Source: an uncultured Acidimicrobiaceae bacterium (lineage in GTDB: Bacteria; Actinomycetota; Acidimicrobiia; Spongiisociales; UBA5794). From it: a stretch of 14,678 nucleotides of DNA. Where the stretch lies: NCBI GenBank assembly GCA_947258635.1, contig CAMYJM010000019.1, forward strand, positions 1-14,678. Direction: 5' to 3'. Positions 1 through 6,717 of the stretch are shown piece by piece. The notes beneath the pieces were generated by a model. That model saw only the letters and a program-made list of their open reading frames with translations, did not search any database and was not told the origin of the DNA. Both the position numbers and the translations under genes were made by a program. Position 1 is the stretch's first letter. Each line of letters starts with the position of its first letter.

Positions 1-69
1 ACGGTGCCCCGCAGCTCCGAGCAGGCAATGGGCCGGATGGCCGCCGCCGGCCCAACCGACACCCGCTGA
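1..69 (+). CDS. possible 3' end of an upstream plus-strand gene (partial)
   Basis: Frame 1 is open from the first base and closes with TGA at 67-69, giving 22 residues that end in GRMAAAGPTDTR. The stretch resembles the end of a helix followed by a short tail, but it is too short to assign to a family. The context is the main support. A strong hairpin follows at 96-123, and the dctP gene runs towards it from the other side, which fits a convergent gene pair sharing a terminator. Frame 2 on the same strand stays open to about 137 and is an alternative. No function can be given. Confidence 0.35.
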   Translation, partial: TVPRSSEQAMGRMAAAGPTDTR

Positions 70-95
70 AGCGCAACCGCGGCGGTACAACAAGA

Positions 96-123
96 GTGGG
101 GCGGGCCTCGCGACCCGCCCCAC
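96..123. terminator. probable bidirectional intrinsic terminator
   Basis: The arms GTGGGGCGGG (96-105) and CCCGCCCCAC (114-123) are a perfect 10-bp inverted repeat around an 8-base loop. It lies 23 bases past the dctP stop codon. On the minus strand the stem is followed by CTCTTGTTGT, a loose T-rich tail, so it most likely ends the dctQMP transcript. It could also end transcription from the plus-strand gene that may stop at 69, although that side lacks a T-run. Confidence 0.7.
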
Positions 124-146
124 CTGGTTCAGTTAGACGATCTTCC

Positions 147-1376
147 CTAGAGCAGCGCAGCCCGGAGCCTCGACGACTCGGCGAGGGAGTGCCACTCCTG
201 CACCTTGTCGCGGAACTCGCGCCACGGGGCGAGAATCTCGGCGAAGGCAGGGTCGCCGGCGGCCACGTCATCGAGCACCGTCTCGAAGTCGGTCTTGAAC
301 GCGGTCAGCACATCATCGGGGAATTCCCTGATCTCGGCGACAGCCTTGACTTGCGCCAATGCGTCCGAGTTGAGCACGTCGTACTTGGCCATGGTGCCGA
401 TGTTGGCCGCCTTGGCCGCATTCTCGACCGCGGCCTGGTACTCCTCCGGCAACCCGTTCCACAGCGTGAGCGGAAGCTGCACTTCAAGGCTGCTGCCCGG
501 CTCCCACCACCCCGGGTGATAGTTGAACAACACGTCGGTGCCCAGCTCCCCCAGGCCGAGAATGAGGTCGTCGTACGGTCCCACCCATTCGGCCGCGTCG
601 ATGGCGCCGGTCTCAATCGAAGCGACGATGTCGCCGCCGGCGACAGTCACCTGCTCAGCACCGAGATTGTTGAACGAGCGCCCCGCCAGACCGGGGATCC
701 GCATCTTGAGGCCGGCAATATCGGCGATCGAGTTGATCTCCTTGGTGAACCAGCCGCCCATCTGCACGCCGGTGTTGCCAGCCGGGAACTGGATAAGCCC
801 GAACTCCGAGGCGTAGAACTCACGCAGCATCTCGAGGCCGCCGGCCTCATAGAGCCATGCGTTCTGCTGACGGGAAGTGAGGCCGAACGGCACGGCAGTG
901 CCGAACTGCGTGACGGGGCTGATGCCGACGTAGTAGTAGGAGGCAGTATGCCCGGCCTCGACACCGCCGTCGCGCACCGTAGGCAGGACTTCCAGGCCGC
1001 CCACGATCTCGCCGGCAACCCGGGGGGTGATCTTGAACTTGCCGCCGGATATCCTCAGCAGTTCGTCGGCGAAGATCTGGGCGCCCGCCCCAATCGTCCC
1101 GATCAGGGAACCCGGCCAGCTGGTGGTCATCTGCCAGTCGAGCTCCGGGAGGTCAGACTGAGAGAGAATCGCCTCGGTGACGTCGGTCGTATCGTCGACT
1201 GCGGCGGTGGTTGATGTGCCATCGCCGTCGCCAGAATCGCACGCCGCCAGAATCGACCCGGCGGCCGCCAGTCCTGCTACGCCAACACCGGTCTTGATGA
1301 AATCGCGGCGGCTGAAGCCCTCGCGCCGGGCAGCCTCGTCGGTTGGGACCTCTTCAGTAGCTTGAAAGTCACTCAT
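147..1376 (-). CDS. dctP: TRAP transporter solute-binding protein (DctP/TakP-like), Tat lipoprotein
   Basis: This 409-residue protein captures the substrate outside the membrane and passes it to the DctQM permease encoded just upstream. The N-terminus has a twin-arginine signal, SRRDFIKTG at residues 22-30, then a hydrophobic stretch and a lipobox ILAAC with the lipidated cysteine at residue 46. It should therefore be exported folded by the Tat system and anchored to the outer face of the membrane. A Thr/Asp-rich linker follows. The mature domain carries TRAP binding-protein signatures, including LKMRIPGLAGR and EWVGPYDD. The latter resembles the TakP branch, which binds alpha-keto acids, lactate or related carboxylates; the actual ligand is not determined. 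The ATG start is preceded by a strong ribosome-binding site AGGAGGAG (1385-1392, 8-base spacing). It is the last gene of the operon, 56 bp after dctM, and is followed by a terminator hairpin. Confidence 0.93.
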   Translation of the reverse strand: MSDFQATEEVPTDEAARREGFSRRDFIKTGVGVAGLAAAGSILAACDSGDGDGTSTTAAVDDTTDVTEAILSQSDLPELDWQMTTSWPGSLIGTIGAGAQIFADELLRISGGKFKITPRVAGEIVGGLEVLPTVRDGGVEAGHTASYYYVGISPVTQFGTAVPFGLTSRQQNAWLYEAGGLEMLREFYASEFGLIQFPAGNTGVQMGGWFTKEINSIADIAGLKMRIPGLAGRSFNNLGAEQVTVAGGDIVASIETGAIDAAEWVGPYDDLILGLGELGTDVLFNYHPGWWEPGSSLEVQLPLTLWNGLPEEYQAAVENAAKAANIGTMAKYDVLNSDALAQVKAVAEIREFPDDVLTAFKTDFETVLDDVAAGDPAFAEILAPWREFRDKVQEWHSLAESSRLRAALL

Positions 1377-1432
1377 AGTCTGCGCTCCTCCTGGGATCGT
1401 GGGCCATTTCTAGCAGTTTGAGTTCACCGATG

Positions 1433-2839
1433 TCATCCACTCGGTACAAACAGGTTGAAGGAGGCTTCGACGATCCCGGGGAAAAAGCCCAGGACAACCA
1501 GGGCAATCCCCTGGAGCACCATGAACGGGATTGCGCCCTTGTGGATGTCTGCGGTCTTGACTTCGGGCGGCGCCACGCTCTGTAAATAGAAGAGCGAGAA
1601 GCCAACTGGGGGTGAAATGAATGCCATATTGAGGTTCACGGCCATCATCACTGTGAACCAGAGCTTCTCTTGGATCGAGAAGCCAAGCGCCTCCATCGCC
1701 GGCAGGAAGATGGGGACAACAATGAACGTGATCTCGAGAAACTCCAGGTTTATCCCGAGCAGGAAGACCGCAACCATCGCCACGAGCACGAAGCCGGTTT
1801 TGCCGCCACCGATGCTCGCCAAGAAATCGGCTGTTGCGTCGGACCCGCCGAGCTGGAGGAACATGAGAGAGAAGAACGACGACGCGAACAGCAGCGTCAT
1901 GACGAGGATGCTGATGTTGGCCGTCGATTTGGCGGCTTCTCGCAGCGCCTTGGGGGTCAATCGCCACCGGGGCGTGATGTGGGTGGCGCCGGCTCGAATC
2001 AGGATCTTGTCGAACCAATAGGCCAGCACGGCGAGAAGCAGGGCACCAAAGACGCCAACTGCTCCCGATTCCGAAGGTGTCGCGATTCCTTGGAAGATTG
2101 AGAAGAGCACTCCGACGATCAGCATGATGATCGGCACGACGGAGAACAGCACTTCGAGTGCCAGGACTTTTCCGCTCAGTGTCCTCTCCTCAGCGGACAT
2201 CGCCGGGCCCGTCCCGGGCCGGAGGTACGAGATCCCGATGGCGTAGGCAGCGTAGAGCGCGCTGAGAATGAGCCCCGGGAGCAGAGCCGCGGCAAACAAT
2301 CCGAGGATCCCGACACCCATCTGCTGGGCGAGGAGGATCAGCACCAGGCTCGGCGGCAGCAGCTGCGCCAGCGTTCCGGAGGCGATGATCACACCAGTGG
2401 CGAGCTTGTGGTCGTAGCCGAGGCGGACCATGGTCGGCAGAGACAGCAGACCCATCACGATCACCGTGGCCGCTACAACGCCGGTGGCGGCTGCCAGCAA
2501 CGTACCCACAAGCACGACGGCGGCGGCGACGCCTCCCTTGATCGACCCGAGCAGCATCCCGATGGCCGTGAGCAGCCGTTCGGCCAGCCCCGATCGTTCG
2601 AGGATTGCTCCCATCAACACAAAGAAGGGCACTGCCAGCAGAGTCGGGTCCGACACCGCGCCGAACCACCGGCCCGGCAGCACGTTGAGAGTGTTGGGCT
2701 CGAAGGTACCGGTCAGGTTTCCGATAAACGAAAAAAGGAGCGCGGTCGAGGCGAACGAGAACGCGACGTTGTACCCGATGAGGATCAACGCCAGGAAGAT
2801 GGCGAACATCACGAGCGAGAGGACGACGCCGGTATCCAT
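1433..2839 (-). CDS. dctM: TRAP transporter large permease subunit DctM
   Basis: This 468-residue integral membrane protein is the large subunit of the TRAP transporter. It forms the transport path and couples solute uptake to an ion gradient. The sequence is almost wholly hydrophobic with about a dozen predicted membrane helices. Recognisable DctM features include the N-terminal GYNVAFSFAS, VPFFVLMGAILERSGLAERLL, the helix pair around GTLLAAATGVVAATVIVMG, LAQLLPPS, and the C-terminal ITFIVVPIFLPAMEALGF and NLNMAFISPPVGFSLFYL. It is somewhat longer than many DctM proteins because of a charged loop around residues 285-300. Its ATG follows directly on the TAG stop of dctQ (TAGATG), and its ribosome-binding site GGTGGAG lies inside the dctQ end, so translation is probably coupled. 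Confidence 0.95.
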   Translation of the reverse strand: MDTGVVLSLVMFAIFLALILIGYNVAFSFASTALLFSFIGNLTGTFEPNTLNVLPGRWFGAVSDPTLLAVPFFVLMGAILERSGLAERLLTAIGMLLGSIKGGVAAAVVLVGTLLAAATGVVAATVIVMGLLSLPTMVRLGYDHKLATGVIIASGTLAQLLPPSLVLILLAQQMGVGILGLFAAALLPGLILSALYAAYAIGISYLRPGTGPAMSAEERTLSGKVLALEVLFSVVPIIMLIVGVLFSIFQGIATPSESGAVGVFGALLLAVLAYWFDKILIRAGATHITPRWRLTPKALREAAKSTANISILVMTLLFASSFFSLMFLQLGGSDATADFLASIGGGKTGFVLVAMVAVFLLGINLEFLEITFIVVPIFLPAMEALGFSIQEKLWFTVMMAVNLNMAFISPPVGFSLFYLQSVAPPEVKTADIHKGAIPFMVLQGIALVVLGFFPGIVEASFNLFVPSG

Positions 2840-3559
2840 CTACTCCACCCGCAACGGTGCTTCGTAGGCGGCCACTCCGGCGAGTTCCTCGTGTCCCAAC
2901 AGGACCAGAATCTGCTTGATGACCTCGGCGATGATCTGGGTTGCCATCAAGATTATCCCGATGAGGATCAGCAGCTTGATCGGTCCCCGCGGAAGGCCTC
3001 CCGCATCGGTCGACTGCTCCCAGATCTCCCACACCTTCCAAGTCGACCAAGAACCGTCGAACGACCTGCCCATGCCCGTAAGCGCGTATTTCCAGAGGAC
3101 TCCTATCGCCATCCACAGGAACGGCAGGAACAGAAACACGTGGACGACCAGATCGATCACGGCCTTCTTCTTGTTCGAGAAGTCGGCCCACCAGAAGTCG
3201 ATCCGGGGATTGACGCCCTCGCGCACTCCGTAGTTGAGACCGAGGAGGAACAGGGCGCCAAACAGCATCCACTGCAAGTCGAAGATCTCGCCGACGATGA
3301 TGTCCCTCTCGATGAACCTCGCTATGTATCGGGTGACCACGTTGAACAGGCCGAGCACGAAGACGACCCAAACGAGGATCCACGACGCTTTGCCGGTGAG
3401 CGTTGTCACCGCTTCGATACCCTGCCGCAGCCAATACAGCCAGCCGACGATGCCCTTGGGAACCTCAATCGGCTCGGCTTCCGCGCGATGCTTGGTGAGG
3501 GTCTCCAGCAGCTCTTCAGCAGCCGAAGTGATGTCGGGATCCGAGCCCGCGTCGCTCAA
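2840..3559 (-). CDS. dctQ: TRAP transporter small permease subunit DctQ
   Basis: This 239-residue membrane protein is the small subunit that stabilises DctM and helps dock the binding protein. After a charged cytoplasmic N-terminus it shows four hydrophobic segments: near WILVWVVFVLGLFNVVTRYI, WMLFGALFLLGLNYGVREG, VVHVFLFLPFLWMAIGVLW and LLILIGIILMATQIIAEVI. The loop motif GVNPRIDFWW after helix 2 is typical of DctQ proteins. It is longer than many DctQ subunits, mainly through its N-terminus and the loop before helix 4. The start is TTG at 3559, chosen because GGGAGGGG (3563-3570) lies just upstream with ribosome-binding-site spacing, and no other in-frame start fits. It is the first gene of the dctQMP operon, divergent from the protease gene across about 100 bp. 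Confidence 0.92.
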   Translation of the reverse strand: MSDAGSDPDITSAAEELLETLTKHRAEAEPIEVPKGIVGWLYWLRQGIEAVTTLTGKASWILVWVVFVLGLFNVVTRYIARFIERDIIVGEIFDLQWMLFGALFLLGLNYGVREGVNPRIDFWWADFSNKKKAVIDLVVHVFLFLPFLWMAIGVLWKYALTGMGRSFDGSWSTWKVWEIWEQSTDAGGLPRGPIKLLILIGIILMATQIIAEVIKQILVLLGHEELAGVAAYEAPLRVE

Positions 3560-3659
3560 TCGCCCCTCCCGGCGTCCAGTGCATTAGCTTTCTCACGTTA
3601 CAACAATCGCTTCTTCGGAGCACTGGAATGCGAAAGGCCGTCTCATCCGCAACGGACGA
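3560..3659. promoter_or_regulatory. divergent intergenic region between dctQ and the protease gene
   Basis: This 100-bp gap must hold the promoters of both genes. Reading towards dctQ, TAACGT (3595-3600, minus strand) fits the TANNNT form of a -10 box and would leave a leader of about 30 bases containing the dctQ ribosome-binding site. TCCAGTGC (3575-3582) and GCACTGGA (3620-3627) form a perfect 8-bp inverted repeat with 37 bases between the arms, a possible operator shared by the two genes. An ATG at 3628, preceded by GGAG (3617-3620), opens an 11-codon frame that ends at 3661-3663. None of these elements is proven. Confidence 0.35.
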
Positions 3660-4355
3660 GTGACTACCTGGCTGGCGGCGGCAATGGTTGCGTTGGTGGC
3701 CGCCGGGTGTGCCCCGGAACCGGGTGGCACAACGGAGCCGACCTCCGCAGTGCGATTCGATCCAGCCGCCCGGGCCGTGCGCATTGAGACCACGGGCTGC
3801 GGGTTCGCCGCGGACCGCACCGGGTCGGGGGTTGCCGTTGGTGACGGCCTGGTGCTCACCGTGGCGCACCTGGTGGCGCGGGCGGACGACATCGCCGTCA
3901 CGCTCGGCGACGCCGGCGCGGTCGATGCCGTGGTCGCGGCCGCCGACCTCGAATTGGATCTCGCCGTCCTGCGCGTTCACGAGAACGGCGTGCCGCCGGT
4001 CGCGGTCTCATCTGCCGGCAGAGGTGACGGCGGCCGCATCGTCGGCGGCGCGGCTTCGGGAACGGTTCCGTTCGAGGTCACAGACGTAGTCCGCATCTCG
4101 ATCGAAGAGATCCTCGGCAACGAGCGTCACAAGCGCCTGGGTTACGAGCTCGCCGCCGTCACAACCACCGGCGACTCAGGCGCCGGTGCCTACGACAATG
4201 AGAACCGCCTGGTCGGAATCGTGTTCGCCACCAGCGACGATGGTGCCACGACGTGGATCACCTCGAGCGGAGAGATCGAGGCATTCCTGGCGGCCCATGA
4301 TCCGGAGAATGCCGCGATCCCGTGCAACGAAGCCGCGTCGCGCCTCGACCTCTGA
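3660..4355 (+). CDS. trypsin-like serine protease, predicted lipoprotein
   Basis: This 231-residue protein has a chymotrypsin/trypsin-like fold signature. His70 is in LTVAHLVA, Asp100 in LELDLAVL and Ser173 in TTGDSGAG, in the correct order and spacing for the catalytic triad. A short hydrophobic N-terminus ends in the lipobox VAAGC (Cys17), so it should be exported and held on the outer face of the membrane. No PDZ domain follows, unlike DegP/HtrA. Cys47 and Cys222 could form a disulfide. The substrate is unknown. The start is GTG at 3660, the only in-frame start that keeps the signal peptide. An 11-codon frame beginning at ATG 3628 with a good ribosome-binding site ends in TGA overlapping this GTG (GTGA), so the protein may be started by translational coupling. 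Alternatively a lost base hides a longer N-terminus beginning MRKAVSS. The gene ends 3 bp from the holA stop. Confidence 0.85.
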   Translation: MTTWLAAAMVALVAAGCAPEPGGTTEPTSAVRFDPAARAVRIETTGCGFAADRTGSGVAVGDGLVLTVAHLVARADDIAVTLGDAGAVDAVVAAADLELDLAVLRVHENGVPPVAVSSAGRGDGGRIVGGAASGTVPFEVTDVVRISIEEILGNERHKRLGYELAAVTTTGDSGAGAYDNENRLVGIVFATSDDGATTWITSSGEIEAFLAAHDPENAAIPCNEAASRLDL

Positions 4356-4365
4356 CCGCTAGCGG
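4356..4365. repeat. 10-bp palindrome at the convergent stop codons
   Basis: CCGCTAGCGG is a perfect palindrome. It begins directly after the protease TGA (4353-4355) and includes the holA stop (TAG on the minus strand, 4359-4361). It is too short to be a convincing terminator, and I see no other terminator between these two convergent genes, so their transcripts probably overlap at the 3' ends. Confidence 0.45.
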
Positions 4366-5351
4366 CGGGCTCCCCCATACCAGCGGCACAGGGCCACGGT
4401 GAGGCGCTCCAGCATCACCCGATGGGTCGCCTCGGGCTGCGACTTGAGCGCCAGGTCGGCCCGCGCCAGGGCGTCGACGGCCCGGCGCAAGTCCTCCCCC
4501 TTGGTGCGGTTGCGAGCCTTCCACACCTTCTCCAGGGCGTAACCGGCCCGGCCGCCGTCTTGTGCCACGAACGTCTCGTAGTCGGGAGCGGCTGCGGCCA
4601 GCGCCCGCCGGCGCAAGTCGTTGTTGAGGTAGGCGAGCAACACGAGTGGGTGCTCGTGGTGCAGGAAATCACCGAGACGGCGCAGCGCGTCTCCGACATG
4701 GCCCCGACTGACGGCGTCGCCGTACATCCACACCGGCTCATCGGGGCGGTTCTTGAACCGTTCGGCGACCTCGTCTCCGGTGACCACATCGTGGTCGATC
4801 GCGAGCTGATCCAGAGCCCGGCCCAACGAGCCGACATCGGTCCCGAACACCTTGACCAAGGCCTCGACCGCGCCGTCGCCGAGCCGGATGTGGCGTTCCC
4901 GAGCGGCGGTGGTCAGCCAATCTTGCGTCGATCGTTCGGTGAGTCGCTTGATCGCGATCTGCTCGGCCCGGGCCTTGAGCGTCTTGCTCAGTGGGGCGGT
5001 CACGCTGCCGGAGGCGACGAAGACCGCGATCACGGCAGCCTCGTCGACGGTGGCCAGCACCTCGGCGATCACTTCTGCCTCCGCCTTCAACAACCACTGG
5101 GAATCGACGACGAGCACGCCGATACGGTCACCGAAGAGGGAGCCGCTCTGGAGGGCCGGGATCAGGCTTTGCACCGGTAAACGTATTCCCGAATCGGACT
5201 GCTCCTCGCCGGCTCCCCGGCCCGGAACGTCGATGCGGGTCACTTCATCGACTGCGAATTGCTCGAAAACCGTCGTGGCCCGCTGCAGCATCACTTCTCG
5301 CTCGCCGGGGCCGGCATCATGAGGACCACTCACCAGCACAACTGACTTCAT
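4359..5351 (-). CDS. holA: DNA polymerase III subunit delta
   Basis: This 330-residue protein is the delta subunit of the clamp loader, which opens the beta sliding clamp and loads it on primed DNA at the replication fork. The length is normal for the family. Typical HolA stretches are the N-terminal VLVSGPHDAG, the motif SLFGDRIGVLVV near residues 91-102, SKTLKARA near 120-130, and the C-terminal helical collar with LLAYLNNDLRRRALAAAA and RADLALKSQP. As expected for delta there is no Walker A loop. ATG at 5351 is the natural start. It has no ribosome-binding site, but TAACCT lies exactly six bases before it, so the mRNA may be leaderless. In actinobacteria holA usually follows comEC directly; here cfa separates them on the opposite strand. 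Confidence 0.93.
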   Translation of the reverse strand: MKSVVLVSGPHDAGPGEREVMLQRATTVFEQFAVDEVTRIDVPGRGAGEEQSDSGIRLPVQSLIPALQSGSLFGDRIGVLVVDSQWLLKAEAEVIAEVLATVDEAAVIAVFVASGSVTAPLSKTLKARAEQIAIKRLTERSTQDWLTTAARERHIRLGDGAVEALVKVFGTDVGSLGRALDQLAIDHDVVTGDEVAERFKNRPDEPVWMYGDAVSRGHVGDALRRLGDFLHHEHPLVLLAYLNNDLRRRALAAAAPDYETFVAQDGGRAGYALEKVWKARNRTKGEDLRRAVDALARADLALKSQPEATHRVMLERLTVALCRWYGGARR

Positions 5352-5357
5352 AGCACG

Positions 5358-5363
5358 AGGTTA
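5358..5363 (-). promoter_or_regulatory. -10 box of holA, probably leaderless
   Basis: On the minus strand TAACCT fits the TANNNT actinobacterial -10 pattern. It is followed by CGTGCT and then the holA ATG, which would put the first transcribed base at the A of the start codon. No ribosome-binding site is present. The HExxH gene at 10715 has the same arrangement. No convincing -35 box is seen. Confidence 0.5.
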
Positions 5364-5410
5364 GAGCCTGGCCGGGGCGTTGCTGCGGGCGCCGTGAAAG
5401 CGACTTCATC

Positions 5411-5416
5411 TAGAAT
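5411..5416 (+). promoter_or_regulatory. -10 box of cfa
   Basis: TAGAAT differs from TATAAT at one position. Transcription would begin near 5423 and give a leader of about 32 bases that includes the ribosome-binding site GGAGG at 5440-5444. No good -35 box is seen 16-18 bp upstream, so the call rests on the -10 box and its position. Confidence 0.45.
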
Positions 5417-5454
5417 TGGACCAGGACGCGAGTCACAGCGGAGGTGGGAAACCG

Positions 5455-6717
5455 ATGAGTGATGCTCTGGCGATCAGCAAGCAGATCTACGACCTCCTCG
5501 TGTCGAAGTCGTCGGTGGAACCCGCCGCGATGCGAACATGGACCGGGGAAACATGGGGCCGCACTGACGCCGCCACCACGATTGTACTGCGCCATCCGGG
5601 CTCGCTCAGGGCTGCGCTATTTCCCCCGTCGGATCTCGTGTTCGGCGAGGCCTACGTCTATGACGACATCGATATCGAGGGCGAGATGTTCGGACTGATG
5701 CGGTGGGGCGCCGAGCTCGACCCTCTGCGCTCTTCGCCGCGCGCCGTCCTGCAACTGATGAACCTGCTGCGGCGGCTGCCTGCCGACAGCCGCCGCAAGG
5801 AGGCAGTCCGTCCCGCAATCAGGGGGCGTATCCACTCATTGGGCCGCGACGGGACGGCCGTGCGCCATCACTACGACACCGGCAACGAGTTCTTCGAGCT
5901 GTTTCTCGACCCGGAAATGGTCTACTCGTGTGCCTACTTCCTCGATCCGCGCGAGTCGCTCGCCGACGCTCAGCAGCGCAAGCTCGATCTGATTTGCCGG
6001 AAGCTGCAGCTGCAGCCGGGCCAGCGCCTGCTCGACGTCGGCTGTGGCTGGGGGGCCCTGGTGCGCCACGCGGCGACTCACTACGGGGTTCAAGCCGTCG
6101 GCGTGACTCTAAGCCCGGAGCAGGCGGCCGAGGCGAAGCTCCGAGTGCGCCAGGAAGGGCTGCGCGATCGCGTGACCATCAAGGTTGAGGACTACCGGGA
6201 CGTCACCGGTGAGTTCGATGCCATTGCTTCCGTGGGAATGTTCGAGCACGTCGGAGGCAGTGAGCTCGATACGTACTTCACCAAGCTCCACGGCCTGTTG
6301 ACCGCCGATGGGGCCCTGCTCAACCACGGCATCACGACCCGCTCCCGCCCCCGCCGGTTCGAGCGGAAGAAGGCCTCATTCGTCAACACGTATGTCTTCC
6401 CCGATGGCGAGCTGCTTCCCTTGGAAGACAGCCTACGAACCGCCGAAGAAGCCGGCTTTGAAGCCCGCGACAGCGAGAGCCTCCGCCAGTCGTACGCGCT
6501 CACCCTGCACCACTGGGTCACAGAACTCGAAGAGAACCACAAGCTGGCCGTGGCAGCCGCCAACGAGCGCACCTACCGAATCTGGCGAACGTACATGGCA
6601 GGGTCGGCAACGGCCTTCGAGGCCGGGGCCATATCCGTCTACCAGACCATCTACACCAAGCGCGCCACGCCGTGGACCTACGGACGGAGCTGGGCTATGG
6701 CGGGTGACGACTCCTGA
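5455..6717 (+). CDS. cfa: cyclopropane-fatty-acyl-phospholipid synthase family methyltransferase
   Basis: This 420-residue enzyme is predicted to transfer a methylene group from S-adenosylmethionine to the double bond of unsaturated acyl chains in membrane phospholipids, forming cyclopropane rings. After a roughly 130-residue N-terminal domain, HHYDTGNEFFELFLD (138-152) and YSCAYF (Cys159) are family hallmarks. DVGCGWG (194-200) is the SAM-binding loop, FEHVGG carries Glu264, NHGIT carries His291, and FVNTYVFPDGELLPL follows. These match the bicarbonate-binding and active-site positions of known CFA synthases; the late conserved cysteine of the E. coli enzyme is not evident. An alternative role is 10-methyl fatty-acid formation (BfaB/TmsB-like), but the flavoprotein partner of that pathway is not adjacent. 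ATG 5455 is preferred over TTG 5416 because GGAGG lies 10 bases upstream. The last 285 bp overlap the comEC frame on the other strand. Confidence 0.93.
   Translation: MSDALAISKQIYDLLVSKSSVEPAAMRTWTGETWGRTDAATTIVLRHPGSLRAALFPPSDLVFGEAYVYDDIDIEGEMFGLMRWGAELDPLRSSPRAVLQLMNLLRRLPADSRRKEAVRPAIRGRIHSLGRDGTAVRHHYDTGNEFFELFLDPEMVYSCAYFLDPRESLADAQQRKLDLICRKLQLQPGQRLLDVGCGWGALVRHAATHYGVQAVGVTLSPEQAAEAKLRVRQEGLRDRVTIKVEDYRDVTGEFDAIASVGMFEHVGGSELDTYFTKLHGLLTADGALLNHGITTRSRPRRFERKKASFVNTYVFPDGELLPLEDSLRTAEEAGFEARDSESLRQSYALTLHHWVTELEENHKLAVAAANERTYRIWRTYMAGSATAFEAGAISVYQTIYTKRATPWTYGRSWAMAGDDS

Noticed and set aside
96..1214. Plus-strand open frame (372 codons) opposite dctP
   Set aside because: It begins inside the terminator hairpin and is antisense to the conserved binding protein; no motif is recognised.
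2408..3787. Long plus-strand open frame (459 codons) opposite dctM and dctQ
   Set aside because: It is charged and low in complexity, lies antisense to well-conserved TRAP permease genes, and overlaps the start of the protease gene in another frame.
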